From Peptococcaceae bacterium (GTDB lineage: Bacteria; Bacillota; Peptococcia; Peptococcales; Peptococcaceae), in the NCBI GenBank assembly GCA_900756555.1, contig CAAEKP010000148.1, positions 1 through 8,569 of the forward strand: a DNA stretch of 8,569 bases, given 5' to 3'. The translations under genes were made by a program, and so were the position numbers. Shown one piece after another: positions 1 to 5,390 of this stretch (its first letter is position 1; the number at the start of each line of letters is the position of its first letter). The notes below the pieces were generated by a model. That model was not told where the DNA came from. It made no database searches and saw nothing but the letters and a program-made list of their open reading frames with translations.

Positions 1-188
1 AAAGGCAGCAATACCCCAAAAGGCAAGCCGTCTAAATCCAGGTCAAAATCAAAATCCAGACCATCGGTCAAACCACCCAGCAGCAAACTCAGCGCCGGCA
101 AAACAATGCCTAACCCTAACGCTACCGCGTAGGCCAGTTGAAGCCCCTGTAACCCTTGCAAAAATTCCAACAGTTCCTGCCATAGCAT
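1..188 (-). CDS. N-terminal part of a membrane protein, possibly NfeD-like (cut by window edge)
   Basis: The frame stays open from an ATG at 188 to the window edge, giving 62 codons of an unfinished gene. AAAGGAG (about 203-197) sits 8 bases before the ATG and supports this start, as does a promoter just upstream. The protein begins with a short amphipathic stretch, then a hydrophobic segment (about residues 15-36, AYAVALGLGIVLPALSLLLG) that looks like a membrane helix. Next comes an alternating acidic run, DGLDFDFDLDLDG (about 39-51), and the start of a second hydrophobic region. A first helix followed by an Asp-rich loop recalls the NfeD/YuaF/YqiJ-type membrane proteins that partner flotillins, but this is a resemblance in pattern only. 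The OB-fold domain that would settle it lies outside the window. The gene is real with good confidence; the family is a guess. Confidence 0.6.
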   Translation of the reverse strand, partial: MLWQELLEFLQGLQGLQLAYAVALGLGIVLPALSLLLGGLTDGLDFDFDLDLDGLPFGVLLP

Positions 189-210
189 ACCGATCACTCC
201 TTTCTATTCT

Positions 211-239
211 ACTATATCAGAATTTTTTGTATTCGTCCA
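211..239 (-). promoter_or_regulatory. Sigma-A type promoter (extended -10) for the left-edge gene
   Basis: On the minus strand TGGACG (239-234) is followed after exactly 17 bases by TATAGT (216-211). The -10 is preceded by TG plus one base, an extended -10 that compensates for the imperfect -35. The predicted start near 204 leaves a very short leader that still contains the AAAGGAG ribosome binding site. Its position downstream of the terminator at 304-337 fits a separate transcription unit. Confidence 0.55.
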
Positions 240-276
240 GCCAATTTGCATAAACGGTAGCTGCACTGTCATAAGT

Positions 277-300
277 GGTAAATTTGATAATATATTTACC
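277..300. repeat. AT-rich inverted repeat, 7-bp arms
   Basis: GGTAAAT (277-283) and ATTTACC (294-300) are perfect inverted copies separated by 10 bases. The repeat lies between the terminator of the upstream operon and the promoter of the left-edge gene, about 40 bases upstream of the -35. It could be a small hairpin or a protein-binding palindrome. Its AT-rich arms also make a chance match quite possible. Confidence 0.3.
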
Positions 301-303
301 CAA

Positions 304-337
304 AAAAGACCTACAGAGTTCATTCCGTAGGTCTTTT
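304..337 (-). terminator. Rho-independent terminator ending the der operon (structurally bidirectional)
   Basis: Perfect 11-bp inverted repeat: AAAAGACCTAC (304-314) and GTAGGTCTTTT (327-337) with a 12-base loop. On the minus strand the stem ends in a run of six T residues (307-302), 11 bases after the ABC ATPase stop codon. The plus strand also ends in TTTT, so the element could work in both directions, although no plus-strand gene was found. Confidence 0.9.
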
Positions 338-347
338 GCTATTTATT

Positions 348-1118
348 CTATTTTGCAAAGATAAAGAAACGATCATTCCGTTCAAATACATCCACATCAG
401 AGCCGTAGAAGTCCTGTAAATTTTCCTGCTGGATCACATCCTTCAGATTGCCTTTGGAATGTATCTTGCCATCTTTAATCAACAACGCTTTGTTGAAGAT
501 GGGCAGAATTTCATCAGTGTTGTGAGTGACAAAGAAGATGCTCTTTTTGTCCTGCGCCAGTGTTTCGATAAGCTGGTACAAATCCTTCTTAGCAAAAATA
601 TCCAAGCCGTTGCAGGCTTCATCAAAGATAATGATATCGGGGTCGCTGATTAAAGCGCGGCCGATGATAACCTTCTGTTTTTCCCCTTGGGACAGACTGC
701 CGTAGGTGCGGTCCCGCAGCTTCATGATTCCCAGCTTTTCCAGCACACCTTCTGCCTGCTTAATATCCGTGTCGGACACTTTTTCCCACAGACCAATGCT
801 GGCAAACTTGCCGCTCAGAATAATTTCCAGCGGCGTATCACTTACCGGAATGTTCTGGGATAACGAGTTGCTGATCCAGCCGATATGCTTGCGCAAATCA
901 GCGATAGGGCAGTTGCCGAACTGATAGCCCAGCACGTTGGCTTTGCCGCCAAACGCCGGGAAGATATAGCCGTTGATCAGATTGAGCAATGTTGTTTTGC
1001 CGGAACCATTCAGGCCCAGAATAATCCAGTGCTCGCCCGCTTCCACCTGCCAGTTTACATTATCCAGAATTGTCTTTCCATTTTTGCGATAGCTTACATC
1101 CTGTAAATCAATAATCAC
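348..1118 (-). CDS. ABC transporter-type ATPase, YlmA/ModF-like (COG1119 style), no permease nearby
   Basis: This is a stand-alone nucleotide-binding domain of about 256 residues. Counted from the start chosen here, the Walker A is GLNGSGKTT (35-43), the signature is LSQGEKQKV (142-150), the Walker B is DIIIFDEA (161-168) and the H-loop His is in FVTHN (about 199). From memory, the phrases GEHWIILGLNGSGKT, LSQGEKQKV and CNGLD closely match Bacillus subtilis YlmA, whose substrate and partner are unknown. The related COG1119 group is annotated as molybdate/photorepair-linked ATPases, which is not a demonstrated role here. Two GTG starts are possible. The one at 1127 overlaps the AGAAGG ribosome binding site, while the one at 1118 is 8 bases beyond it and is preferred. 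The gene lies 15 bases after the DUF1232 gene and is last in the der operon. The usual Pro after Walker B (DEP) is Ala here (DEA). Confidence 0.9.
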   Translation of the reverse strand: MIIDLQDVSYRKNGKTILDNVNWQVEAGEHWIILGLNGSGKTTLLNLINGYIFPAFGGKANVLGYQFGNCPIADLRKHIGWISNSLSQNIPVSDTPLEIILSGKFASIGLWEKVSDTDIKQAEGVLEKLGIMKLRDRTYGSLSQGEKQKVIIGRALISDPDIIIFDEACNGLDIFAKKDLYQLIETLAQDKKSIFFVTHNTDEILPIFNKALLIKDGKIHSKGNLKDVIQQENLQDFYGSDVDVFERNDRFFIFAK

Positions 1119-1133
1119 TGTTGTCACCTTCTG

Positions 1134-1475
1134 TTATTTTGCGGCCTTGCGCAGACCCAATTTTCTTTTCTTTTTCTGTGGTTCCCCATCCTCGTCCGCA
1201 CTCCAGCCGTACTCTTCCAGCACAGTTTTTGGCGCCCGCTTGATAAACCAGTTCACCATAAACAGCAGCACAGCTAAATCATCAAACTGCCCCAGGAACG
1301 GGAAATCAAAAATGAAATCATAGGGAAATATCAAATATCCGATTGTCACAAAAAGAAAGGCAATTTTATTAATTCTGTCCACTCTGCCATCCCGCATCAG
1401 ATGCAGGGTCAGAGGCAGACTTTTCTTCATGTTCCACGCCGCGCGAATCCCTTTGCTGACCAGATTGCTACGCAT
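1134..1475 (-). CDS. DUF1232 (YkvA-like) small membrane protein
   Basis: Protein of 113 residues from the ATG at 1475. That ATG is 8 bases after GAGG (1487-1484). An upstream in-frame ATG at 1481 sits directly against the same site and longer frames lack a ribosome binding site, so 1475 is chosen. The centre carries the DUF1232 hallmark: a hydrophobic segment (about 37-58) running into FPYDFIFDFPFLGQFDDLAV, equivalent to the family pattern DxIPDxxPxxGxxDD. A second hydrophobic stretch follows. The C-terminus is basic (KKKRKLGLRKAAK). The function of DUF1232 proteins is not established. The gene follows gpsA by about 100 bases, with no convincing terminator between, and is close to the ABC ATPase gene, so it is probably a distal member of the der operon. 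Confidence 0.85.
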   Translation of the reverse strand: MRSNLVSKGIRAAWNMKKSLPLTLHLMRDGRVDRINKIAFLFVTIGYLIFPYDFIFDFPFLGQFDDLAVLLFMVNWFIKRAPKTVLEEYGWSADEDGEPQKKKRKLGLRKAAK

Positions 1476-1576
1476 AGACATCACCTCATTTATAAAATTA
1501 CAACAGCGTCGGCTTTCTGCCAATTAACAGCGCTCCCAATTACGTTGTGCCTGTGTGTTGCACCTGCATGGCGCGC

Positions 1577-2602
1577 TTAGTGTACGCCGCTCAGCAGATC
1601 TTTTTCCCGTTCACTGCGCTTATTGCGGCTCATCAGATCACTCACAGCATCCTGCACCGGGAAATCTTCAAACAGCACCCGATACATTTCCTCCGCAATC
1701 GGCATGGAGATATTCAGTTCCCGCGCCAGTTCCACAGTAGCCTTGGTGGTTTTTACCCCTTCCACGACCATGCCCATGTCCTGCAAAATCTGCTCCAGCT
1801 TTTTGCCTTCGCCCAATGCCAGACCACAGCGATGATTCCGGCTGTGACGGCTGGTGCAGGTTACTACCAGATCGCCGATACCAGTCAGCCCGGAGAAAGT
1901 CAGCGGATCCGCACCCAGACGGATACCCAGACGGGAAATTTCCGCCATACCACGGGTCAGCAGTGCTGCCTGCGCATTGTCACCCAGCCCTAAACCGATG
2001 GCAATCCCAGTGGCAATGGCGATAATATTTTTGATGGCGCCGCCGATTTCCACGCCAATTAAATCATCGTTGGTGTACACCCGCAAAGACGGGGACATAA
2101 ACAAATCCTGCACAGCCTCCGCAGTGGCCGGATTTAACGAACAGGATACCACCGCAGCCGGTAAGCCGCGGCCCACTTCTTCGGCATGGCTTGGGCCATA
2201 CAGCGCCACAAAGCGCTGGGTGCTGCCAGGAATCACCTGTTCCACCACCTGACTCATACGCAGATTGGTGCCCACTTCCAGCCCTTTGGCTGTATTGATC
2301 AGCACTGTTTTTGCCGGCAGAAGTTCCTTCATTCTTTCCAGATTTTCACGCAAAGACTGGGATGGCACAGCCATCACCAGATAATCCACATCCTGCAATG
2401 CTGCCTGTAAATCTGTAGTGACAGAAATGCCTTCCGGCAGAATAATGCCCGGCAGATAGCGGCTGTTCCCCCGCTGATGGTTCATCTCCTCCGCCTGTTC
2501 CTCCCGGCGGCACCACATCTGCACCAGCTGTCCTTTTTTCGCCAGCACAATAGCCAACGCGGTACCCCAGCTGCCGCAGCCCAAAACGGTTACTTTACTC
2601 AT
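1577..2602 (-). CDS. gpsA: Glycerol-3-phosphate dehydrogenase [NAD(P)+]
   Basis: Reduces dihydroxyacetone phosphate to sn-glycerol 3-phosphate in the cytoplasm, supplying the backbone for phospholipids. The protein has 341 residues, normal for the family. The N-terminal Rossmann motif is GCGSWGTALA (8-17). NTAKGLE (103-109), YGPSHAEEV (135-143), the catalytic-lysine segment GGAIKNIIA (188-196, Lys191), TRGMAEISRLG (216-226) and SGLTGIGDLVVTCTSRHSRN (237-256) are all present. The ATG at 2602 is chosen because AGGAGG ends 9 bases before it; an in-frame ATG at 2611 directly abuts that site. The start overlaps the plsY stop by 8 bases, which suggests translational coupling. The segment usually reading GISDGLG is GIAIGLG here (199-205), so a normally conserved Asp is replaced by Ile (residue 202). 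Other key residues look intact. Confidence 0.96.
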   Translation of the reverse strand: MSKVTVLGCGSWGTALAIVLAKKGQLVQMWCRREEQAEEMNHQRGNSRYLPGIILPEGISVTTDLQAALQDVDYLVMAVPSQSLRENLERMKELLPAKTVLINTAKGLEVGTNLRMSQVVEQVIPGSTQRFVALYGPSHAEEVGRGLPAAVVSCSLNPATAEAVQDLFMSPSLRVYTNDDLIGVEIGGAIKNIIAIATGIAIGLGLGDNAQAALLTRGMAEISRLGIRLGADPLTFSGLTGIGDLVVTCTSRHSRNHRCGLALGEGKKLEQILQDMGMVVEGVKTTKATVELARELNISMPIAEEMYRVLFEDFPVQDAVSDLMSRNKRSEREKDLLSGVH

Positions 2603-3242
2603 GACTGTCATCCTCCTCTGCTTTTGGTTCACTTTCTTTTGCTTCTGTTCCTTTCGGTTTGCCTTTCTGGCCGATTTTATTTTCCGTCCCTTTCATCAAC
2701 CGATGAATATTGGGAATATGCAGATAAATCACATAAAGAGCTGCCGCCCCAATGCCCAGTGTGTACGGTGTGGGCGCGTGGGTGACATACAGCACCAGCG
2801 GCGCCACCCAGGCCGCGCAGATTGAGCCCAGTGACATATAGCGGGTGGTCAGGCATAAGGTGGTGAGCACCACCAGGCAAACCAGAAACGTAAGCGGTGA
2901 AAAATACAACAACACACCAGCGCTGGTAGCCACCCCTTTACCGCCTTTAAAGTTGATGAAGCAACTAAAGGTATGCCCCAGAATCGCCGCCAGACCGCCC
3001 ACCAGTGCGCCCATCTCGCCCATCAGCTGAAAACCGATGCAGGCTGCCAGCCAGCCCTTGCCCAAATCGCCGGCCAGCACCACAGCTGCCCTGCCAATGC
3101 CCAGCGTGCGCCACACATTGGTAAAGCCCACATTGCCGCTGCCATACTGCCGGATATCAATGCCGCTGCACCGCCCCACAATATAGCCAAAGGGGATAGC
3201 ACCCAGAAAATAGGCGCACAGCACAACCAAAATCCATTTCAT
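2595..3242 (-). CDS. plsY: Acyl-phosphate:glycerol-3-phosphate acyltransferase PlsY
   Basis: Integral membrane enzyme that transfers an acyl group from acyl-phosphate (made by PlsX) to glycerol 3-phosphate, giving lysophosphatidate. It has 215 residues. The N-terminal helix and GAIPFGYIVGR (14-24) are followed by motif 1 GSGNVGFTNVWRT (34-46). Motif 2 is NFKGGKGVAT (97-106), the RYMSLGSI region starts at 134, and the conserved IPNIHRLMKGTENKIG is at 176-191. Motif 1 usually reads GSGNxGATN; Phe40 replaces the common Ala. The last 24 residues are a hydrophilic Lys/Glu-rich tail beyond the usual end. AGGAG lies 9 bases before the ATG. The gene is 6 bases after der and overlaps gpsA, which makes its substrate. 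Confidence 0.95.
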   Translation of the reverse strand: MKWILVVLCAYFLGAIPFGYIVGRCSGIDIRQYGSGNVGFTNVWRTLGIGRAAVVLAGDLGKGWLAACIGFQLMGEMGALVGGLAAILGHTFSCFINFKGGKGVATSAGVLLYFSPLTFLVCLVVLTTLCLTTRYMSLGSICAAWVAPLVLYVTHAPTPYTLGIGAAALYVIYLHIPNIHRLMKGTENKIGQKGKPKGTEAKESEPKAEEDDSHE

Positions 3243-3248
3243 ACCTTA

Positions 3249-4568
3249 TCACTCCTCAGAACGCTTTTTCACCACAAACCGAATTGGCGTGCCTTCAAAG
3301 CCAAAATTTTCTCTGATTTTATTTTCCAGGAAACGTTCATAGGAGAAGTGCATAATTTCCGGATCATTCACAAAAAACACAAAGGTTGGTGGTTTCACAT
3401 CACTCTGGGTGGCATAGAAAATCTTCAGCCGTTTGCCTTTGTCAGATGGTGGCGGGTTAAGCTGCACCGCATCACGCACGATTTCGTTCAGCACGCTGGT
3501 GCTGATGCGGGTACTGTTCTGCTCTACCGCAAAATTAATCATATCCAGAATTTTATTGACGCGCTGTTTTGTCTGCGCAGATACAAACACCATTGGTGCG
3601 TACTGCAAGAACAGCAGCTCACTGCGGATTTCTTTTTCCATGCGGGAAGAAGTTTTGTAGTCCTTCTCAATCAAATCCCATTTGTTTACAACCAGAATGA
3701 TAGCCTTCCCCTGCTCATGGGCATATCCCACAATTTTTTTATCCTGCTCAATCAGACCTTCTTCGGCATTAATCACCATCAGCACCGCGTCGCTGCGATC
3801 CACCGCGCGCAGAGAGCGGATTACGCTGTAGCGCTCTGTGGTGGTTTCAGCCACCTTGCTCTTGCGGCGCATCCCGGCAGTGTCGATAATCACATACTGC
3901 TGCCCGTTGCGCTCAAAAGGCGTGTCGATGGCATCGCGGGTAGTGCCCGGAATATTGCTGACAATGGAGCGTTCCTGCCCCAAAATCGCATTGGTCAGCG
4001 AAGATTTACCCACATTTGGGCGGCCAACCACCGCAATTTTAATGACATCCGGCTCATATTCTTCATCGTCAAACTTGCCTACCACTTCCACCAGTTTGTC
4101 CAGCAGGTCGCCGGTATTCATCCCGTGGCTGGCAGAGATCGGATAAATTTCGCCCAGCCCCAGCTGATAAAATTCATAAATATCGTCCAGCCTGTCAAAG
4201 TTTTCCACCTTGTTCACAGCCAGTAGCACTTCTTTTTTGGTGCGGCGCAGCATCTGCGCAATTTCCATATCTTCGCTGGTCACACCGGCTTTGATATCGC
4301 ACATAAAGATGATTACATCGGCTTCTTCCATGGCCACCTGCGCCTGTTTGCGCACCCGGGACAAAATGGTATCCTCACTGCTCACTTCAATGCCGCCGGT
4401 ATCAATCAGGGTAAATTTCTGGTTATTCCACTCAGCGTCCTGATACAGACGGTCACGGGTTACACCCGGATAATCTTCCACAATGGCCATGTGGGTGCGG
4501 GTCAGACGGTTAAATAAAGTAGACTTGCCCACATTTGGTCGGCCAACAATTGCAACAATCGGTTTCAT
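3249..4568 (-). CDS. der: Ribosome-assembly GTPase Der (EngA)
   Basis: Essential double-GTPase needed for maturation of the 50S ribosomal subunit. It has 439 residues, typical for the family. The first G domain has GRPNVGKST (9-17), DYPGVTRDR (32-40), DTGG (56-59) and NKVE (119-122). The second has GRPNVGKSS (182-190), IPGTTRDAID (206-215), DTAGMRRKSKV (229-239) and NKWD (295-298). A KH-like C-terminal domain follows (about 350-439), with the conserved NPPPSDKGKRLKIFYATQ and PTFVFFVND segments. The G4 motif of the first domain ends in Glu instead of the canonical Asp. The ATG at 4568 is preceded by AGAAGGGAG (4590-4582) at a rather long 13-base, all-A/T spacing. It is the first gene of the operon, with a strong promoter about 60 bases upstream. 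Confidence 0.97.
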   Translation of the reverse strand: MKPIVAIVGRPNVGKSTLFNRLTRTHMAIVEDYPGVTRDRLYQDAEWNNQKFTLIDTGGIEVSSEDTILSRVRKQAQVAMEEADVIIFMCDIKAGVTSEDMEIAQMLRRTKKEVLLAVNKVENFDRLDDIYEFYQLGLGEIYPISASHGMNTGDLLDKLVEVVGKFDDEEYEPDVIKIAVVGRPNVGKSSLTNAILGQERSIVSNIPGTTRDAIDTPFERNGQQYVIIDTAGMRRKSKVAETTTERYSVIRSLRAVDRSDAVLMVINAEEGLIEQDKKIVGYAHEQGKAIILVVNKWDLIEKDYKTSSRMEKEIRSELLFLQYAPMVFVSAQTKQRVNKILDMINFAVEQNSTRISTSVLNEIVRDAVQLNPPPSDKGKRLKIFYATQSDVKPPTFVFFVNDPEIMHFSYERFLENKIRENFGFEGTPIRFVVKKRSEE

Positions 4569-4609
4569 ATATTAATAAAAACTCCCTTCTTAACAAACCT
4601 AAATAAAGC

Positions 4610-4623
4610 TACTATATCTAGTA
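4610..4623. repeat. Small palindrome over the predicted der transcription start
   Basis: On the minus strand TACTA (4623-4619) and TAGTA (4614-4610) flank GATA as an inverted repeat. It begins two bases after the -10 box and spans the predicted start site near 4618. The position would suit an operator, but 5-bp AT-rich arms are weak evidence. Confidence 0.2.
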
Positions 4624-4624
4624 T

Positions 4625-4653
4625 ATTATCCCCGATAATGACCATTCCGTCAA
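4625..4653 (-). promoter_or_regulatory. Sigma-A promoter for the der-plsY-gpsA operon
   Basis: TTGACG (4653-4648) and GATAAT (4630-4625) are separated by exactly 17 bases on the minus strand. Each matches the sigma-A consensus at five of six positions. The predicted transcription start near 4618 gives a leader of about 50 bases before the der ATG. This is the strongest vegetative promoter seen in the window. Confidence 0.8.
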
Positions 4654-4774
4654 GCAGACAGCCAACTATTTTATAAATTTATTGTAATGCTACACTATAC
4701 TTCAGAATAAATACGATATGATATTTACACATCCATTTTGTATGTGATAAACTATTATATTGATTAGCCATGTT

Positions 4775-4841
4775 AAAAACACCTTTCCTCTATTGTATTG
4801 TGGTAGCCTGAACAACTCCATTATACCGGAATGGTGTTTTT
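4775..4841 (-). terminator. Long inverted repeat, possible second terminator downstream of spoVAE
   Basis: AAAAACACCTTTCC (4775-4788) and GGAATGGTGTTTTT (4828-4841) pair over 14 positions with one mismatch, leaving a 39-base loop. Both strands end in a T run, so either direction could terminate. A smaller hairpin (CCATT 4818-4822 with AATGG 4830-4834) uses part of the right arm, so the two folds exclude each other. The loop is long for a simple terminator. A backup terminator, an attenuator-like element or the ends of a miniature repeat are all possible. Confidence 0.4.
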
Positions 4842-4850
4842 TATATAACT

Positions 4851-4920
4851 TCCGACGCGCACCCACATAGCGGGTGGTTCTTTGTTTCGTGCCTTCTGCG
4901 CTCAACTGGCTCAAGCCACA
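4851..4920. other. GC-rich island in the intergenic gap, no gene recognised
   Basis: This is part of the 403-base gap between der and spoVAE (4569-4971). In this 70-base patch 41 bases are G or C, against 17 of 70 in the AT-rich stretch 4701-4770. It holds a small hairpin, CACCC then GGGTG across 4859-4876, and a near-repeat of GGCTCAA/GCTCAA with the palindrome GGCTCAAGCC (4908-4917). A minus-strand open frame crosses it but has no ribosome binding site. The rest of the gap holds two hairpins, the der promoter and AT-rich sequence. The patch could be a dispersed repeat or a structured RNA; neither is shown. Confidence 0.3.
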
Positions 4921-4963
4921 TAATAAAAAGTGCCCCAAATCCAGTGCGGAAAATAGGACACTT
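4921..4963 (-). terminator. Rho-independent terminator of the spoVA operon
   Basis: On the minus strand AAGTGTCC (4963-4956) pairs with GGGCACTT (4935-4928), including one G-U pair, with a 20-base loop. It is followed by TTTTTATTA. It begins 8 bases after the spoVAE stop codon, the expected place for the end of the operon. Confidence 0.7.
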
Positions 4964-4971
4964 CTATCGTT

Positions 4972-5334
4972 TCATCCTTTCGGCTCAAATATCATAGCTA
5001 CCGCAAAGCCCATCAGCAAGGCGACGGTAATGCCAAAGGCTGAGGCAGTTAAACCGCCAGTGAATACACCCTTCAAGCCTTCCTCGCCGATGGCCTCAAT
5101 CACACCCTGCACCAGCATATGACCAAAGCCGGATAACGGCACGGTAGCGCCAGCCCCGGCAAAATCCACCAGAGGCTGGTACCAGCCTAATCCACTGAGC
5201 ACAGCACCGCCCACAACATACCCCACCAGAATATGCGCAGGGGTGATGGAATAGGGGGTTAACTCAATAATCAGCTGCGCCAGCACACAAATCAAACCGC
5301 CCACAATAAAGGCCGCGATAATACCTTCCAGCAT
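4972..5334 (-). CDS. spoVAE: Stage V sporulation protein AE (SpoVAEb-type)
   Basis: Small integral membrane protein of 120 residues, part of the SpoVA channel that passes Ca-dipicolinate into the developing spore and out during germination. It opens with the hydrophobic segment MLEGIIAAFIVGGLICVLAQ. It has the family marks TPAHILVGYVVGG (31-43), the loop DFAGAGATVPLSGFGHMLVQG (57-77) and a C-terminal hydrophobic segment. GGxIC, GAGxxVPxSGF and the overall layout repeat those of SpoVAC, so the two are paralogues in one operon. GGGAGG (5347-5342) is 7 bases before the ATG. That site lies inside the leftover 3' part of the spoVAD frame, so coupling to spoVAD translation would be lost if ribosomes stop at the TAA at 5391. 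Confidence 0.92.
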   Translation of the reverse strand: MLEGIIAAFIVGGLICVLAQLIIELTPYSITPAHILVGYVVGGAVLSGLGWYQPLVDFAGAGATVPLSGFGHMLVQGVIEAIGEEGLKGVFTGGLTASAFGITVALLMGFAVAMIFEPKG

Positions 5335-5336
5335 AG

Positions 5337-5390
5337 CTATCCCTCCCGTTTATATTCAATCAGCACGCCGTGCGCAATGCCGGGAATGGT
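5337..5390 (-). pseudogene. Untranslated remnant of the SpoVAD C-terminus beyond the in-frame stop
   Basis: Immediately after the spoVAD TAA, the same frame stays open for 17 codons, reading TIPGIAHGVLIEYKREG, and ends at TAG (5339-5337). The IPGIAH phrase matches the conserved C-terminal end of SpoVAD proteins (recalled consensus QQGESIPGIAHAV), so this is coding sequence cut off by a nonsense codon rather than a spacer. Its end lies 2 bases before the spoVAE ATG, normal operon spacing. Confidence 0.75.

Noticed and set aside
225..303. Short minus-strand open stretch whose translation looks protein-like (ends YANWLDEYKKF)
   Set aside because: Fewer than 40 codons, it begins inside the der-operon terminator, has no convincing start or ribosome binding site, and overlaps a good promoter. 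Probably chance.
1495..1523. Possible promoter (TTGGCA, 17 bases, TAATTT) upstream of the DUF1232 gene
   Set aside because: The -10 is poor and the predicted start would fall on the ribosome binding site; read-through from the der promoter is simpler.
1524..1576. Possible terminator between gpsA and the DUF1232 gene
   Set aside because: Only scattered GCGC complementarity was seen, with no stable stem followed by a T run.
1547..2252. Several plus-strand open frames opposite gpsA
   Set aside because: All are antisense to the clearly conserved gpsA and lack ribosome binding sites or recognisable motifs.
2973..4226. Plus-strand open frame of 417 codons opposite der and plsY
   Set aside because: It lies entirely antisense to two well-supported housekeeping genes. 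Its His/Gln/Asn-rich translation shows no family motif; it is a reverse-frame shadow.
4702..4938. Minus-strand open frame of 78 codons between spoVAE and der
   Set aside because: It crosses the spoVA terminator, the GC-rich island and the 14-bp inverted repeat, has no ribosome binding site, and its sequence looks like no protein family I know.
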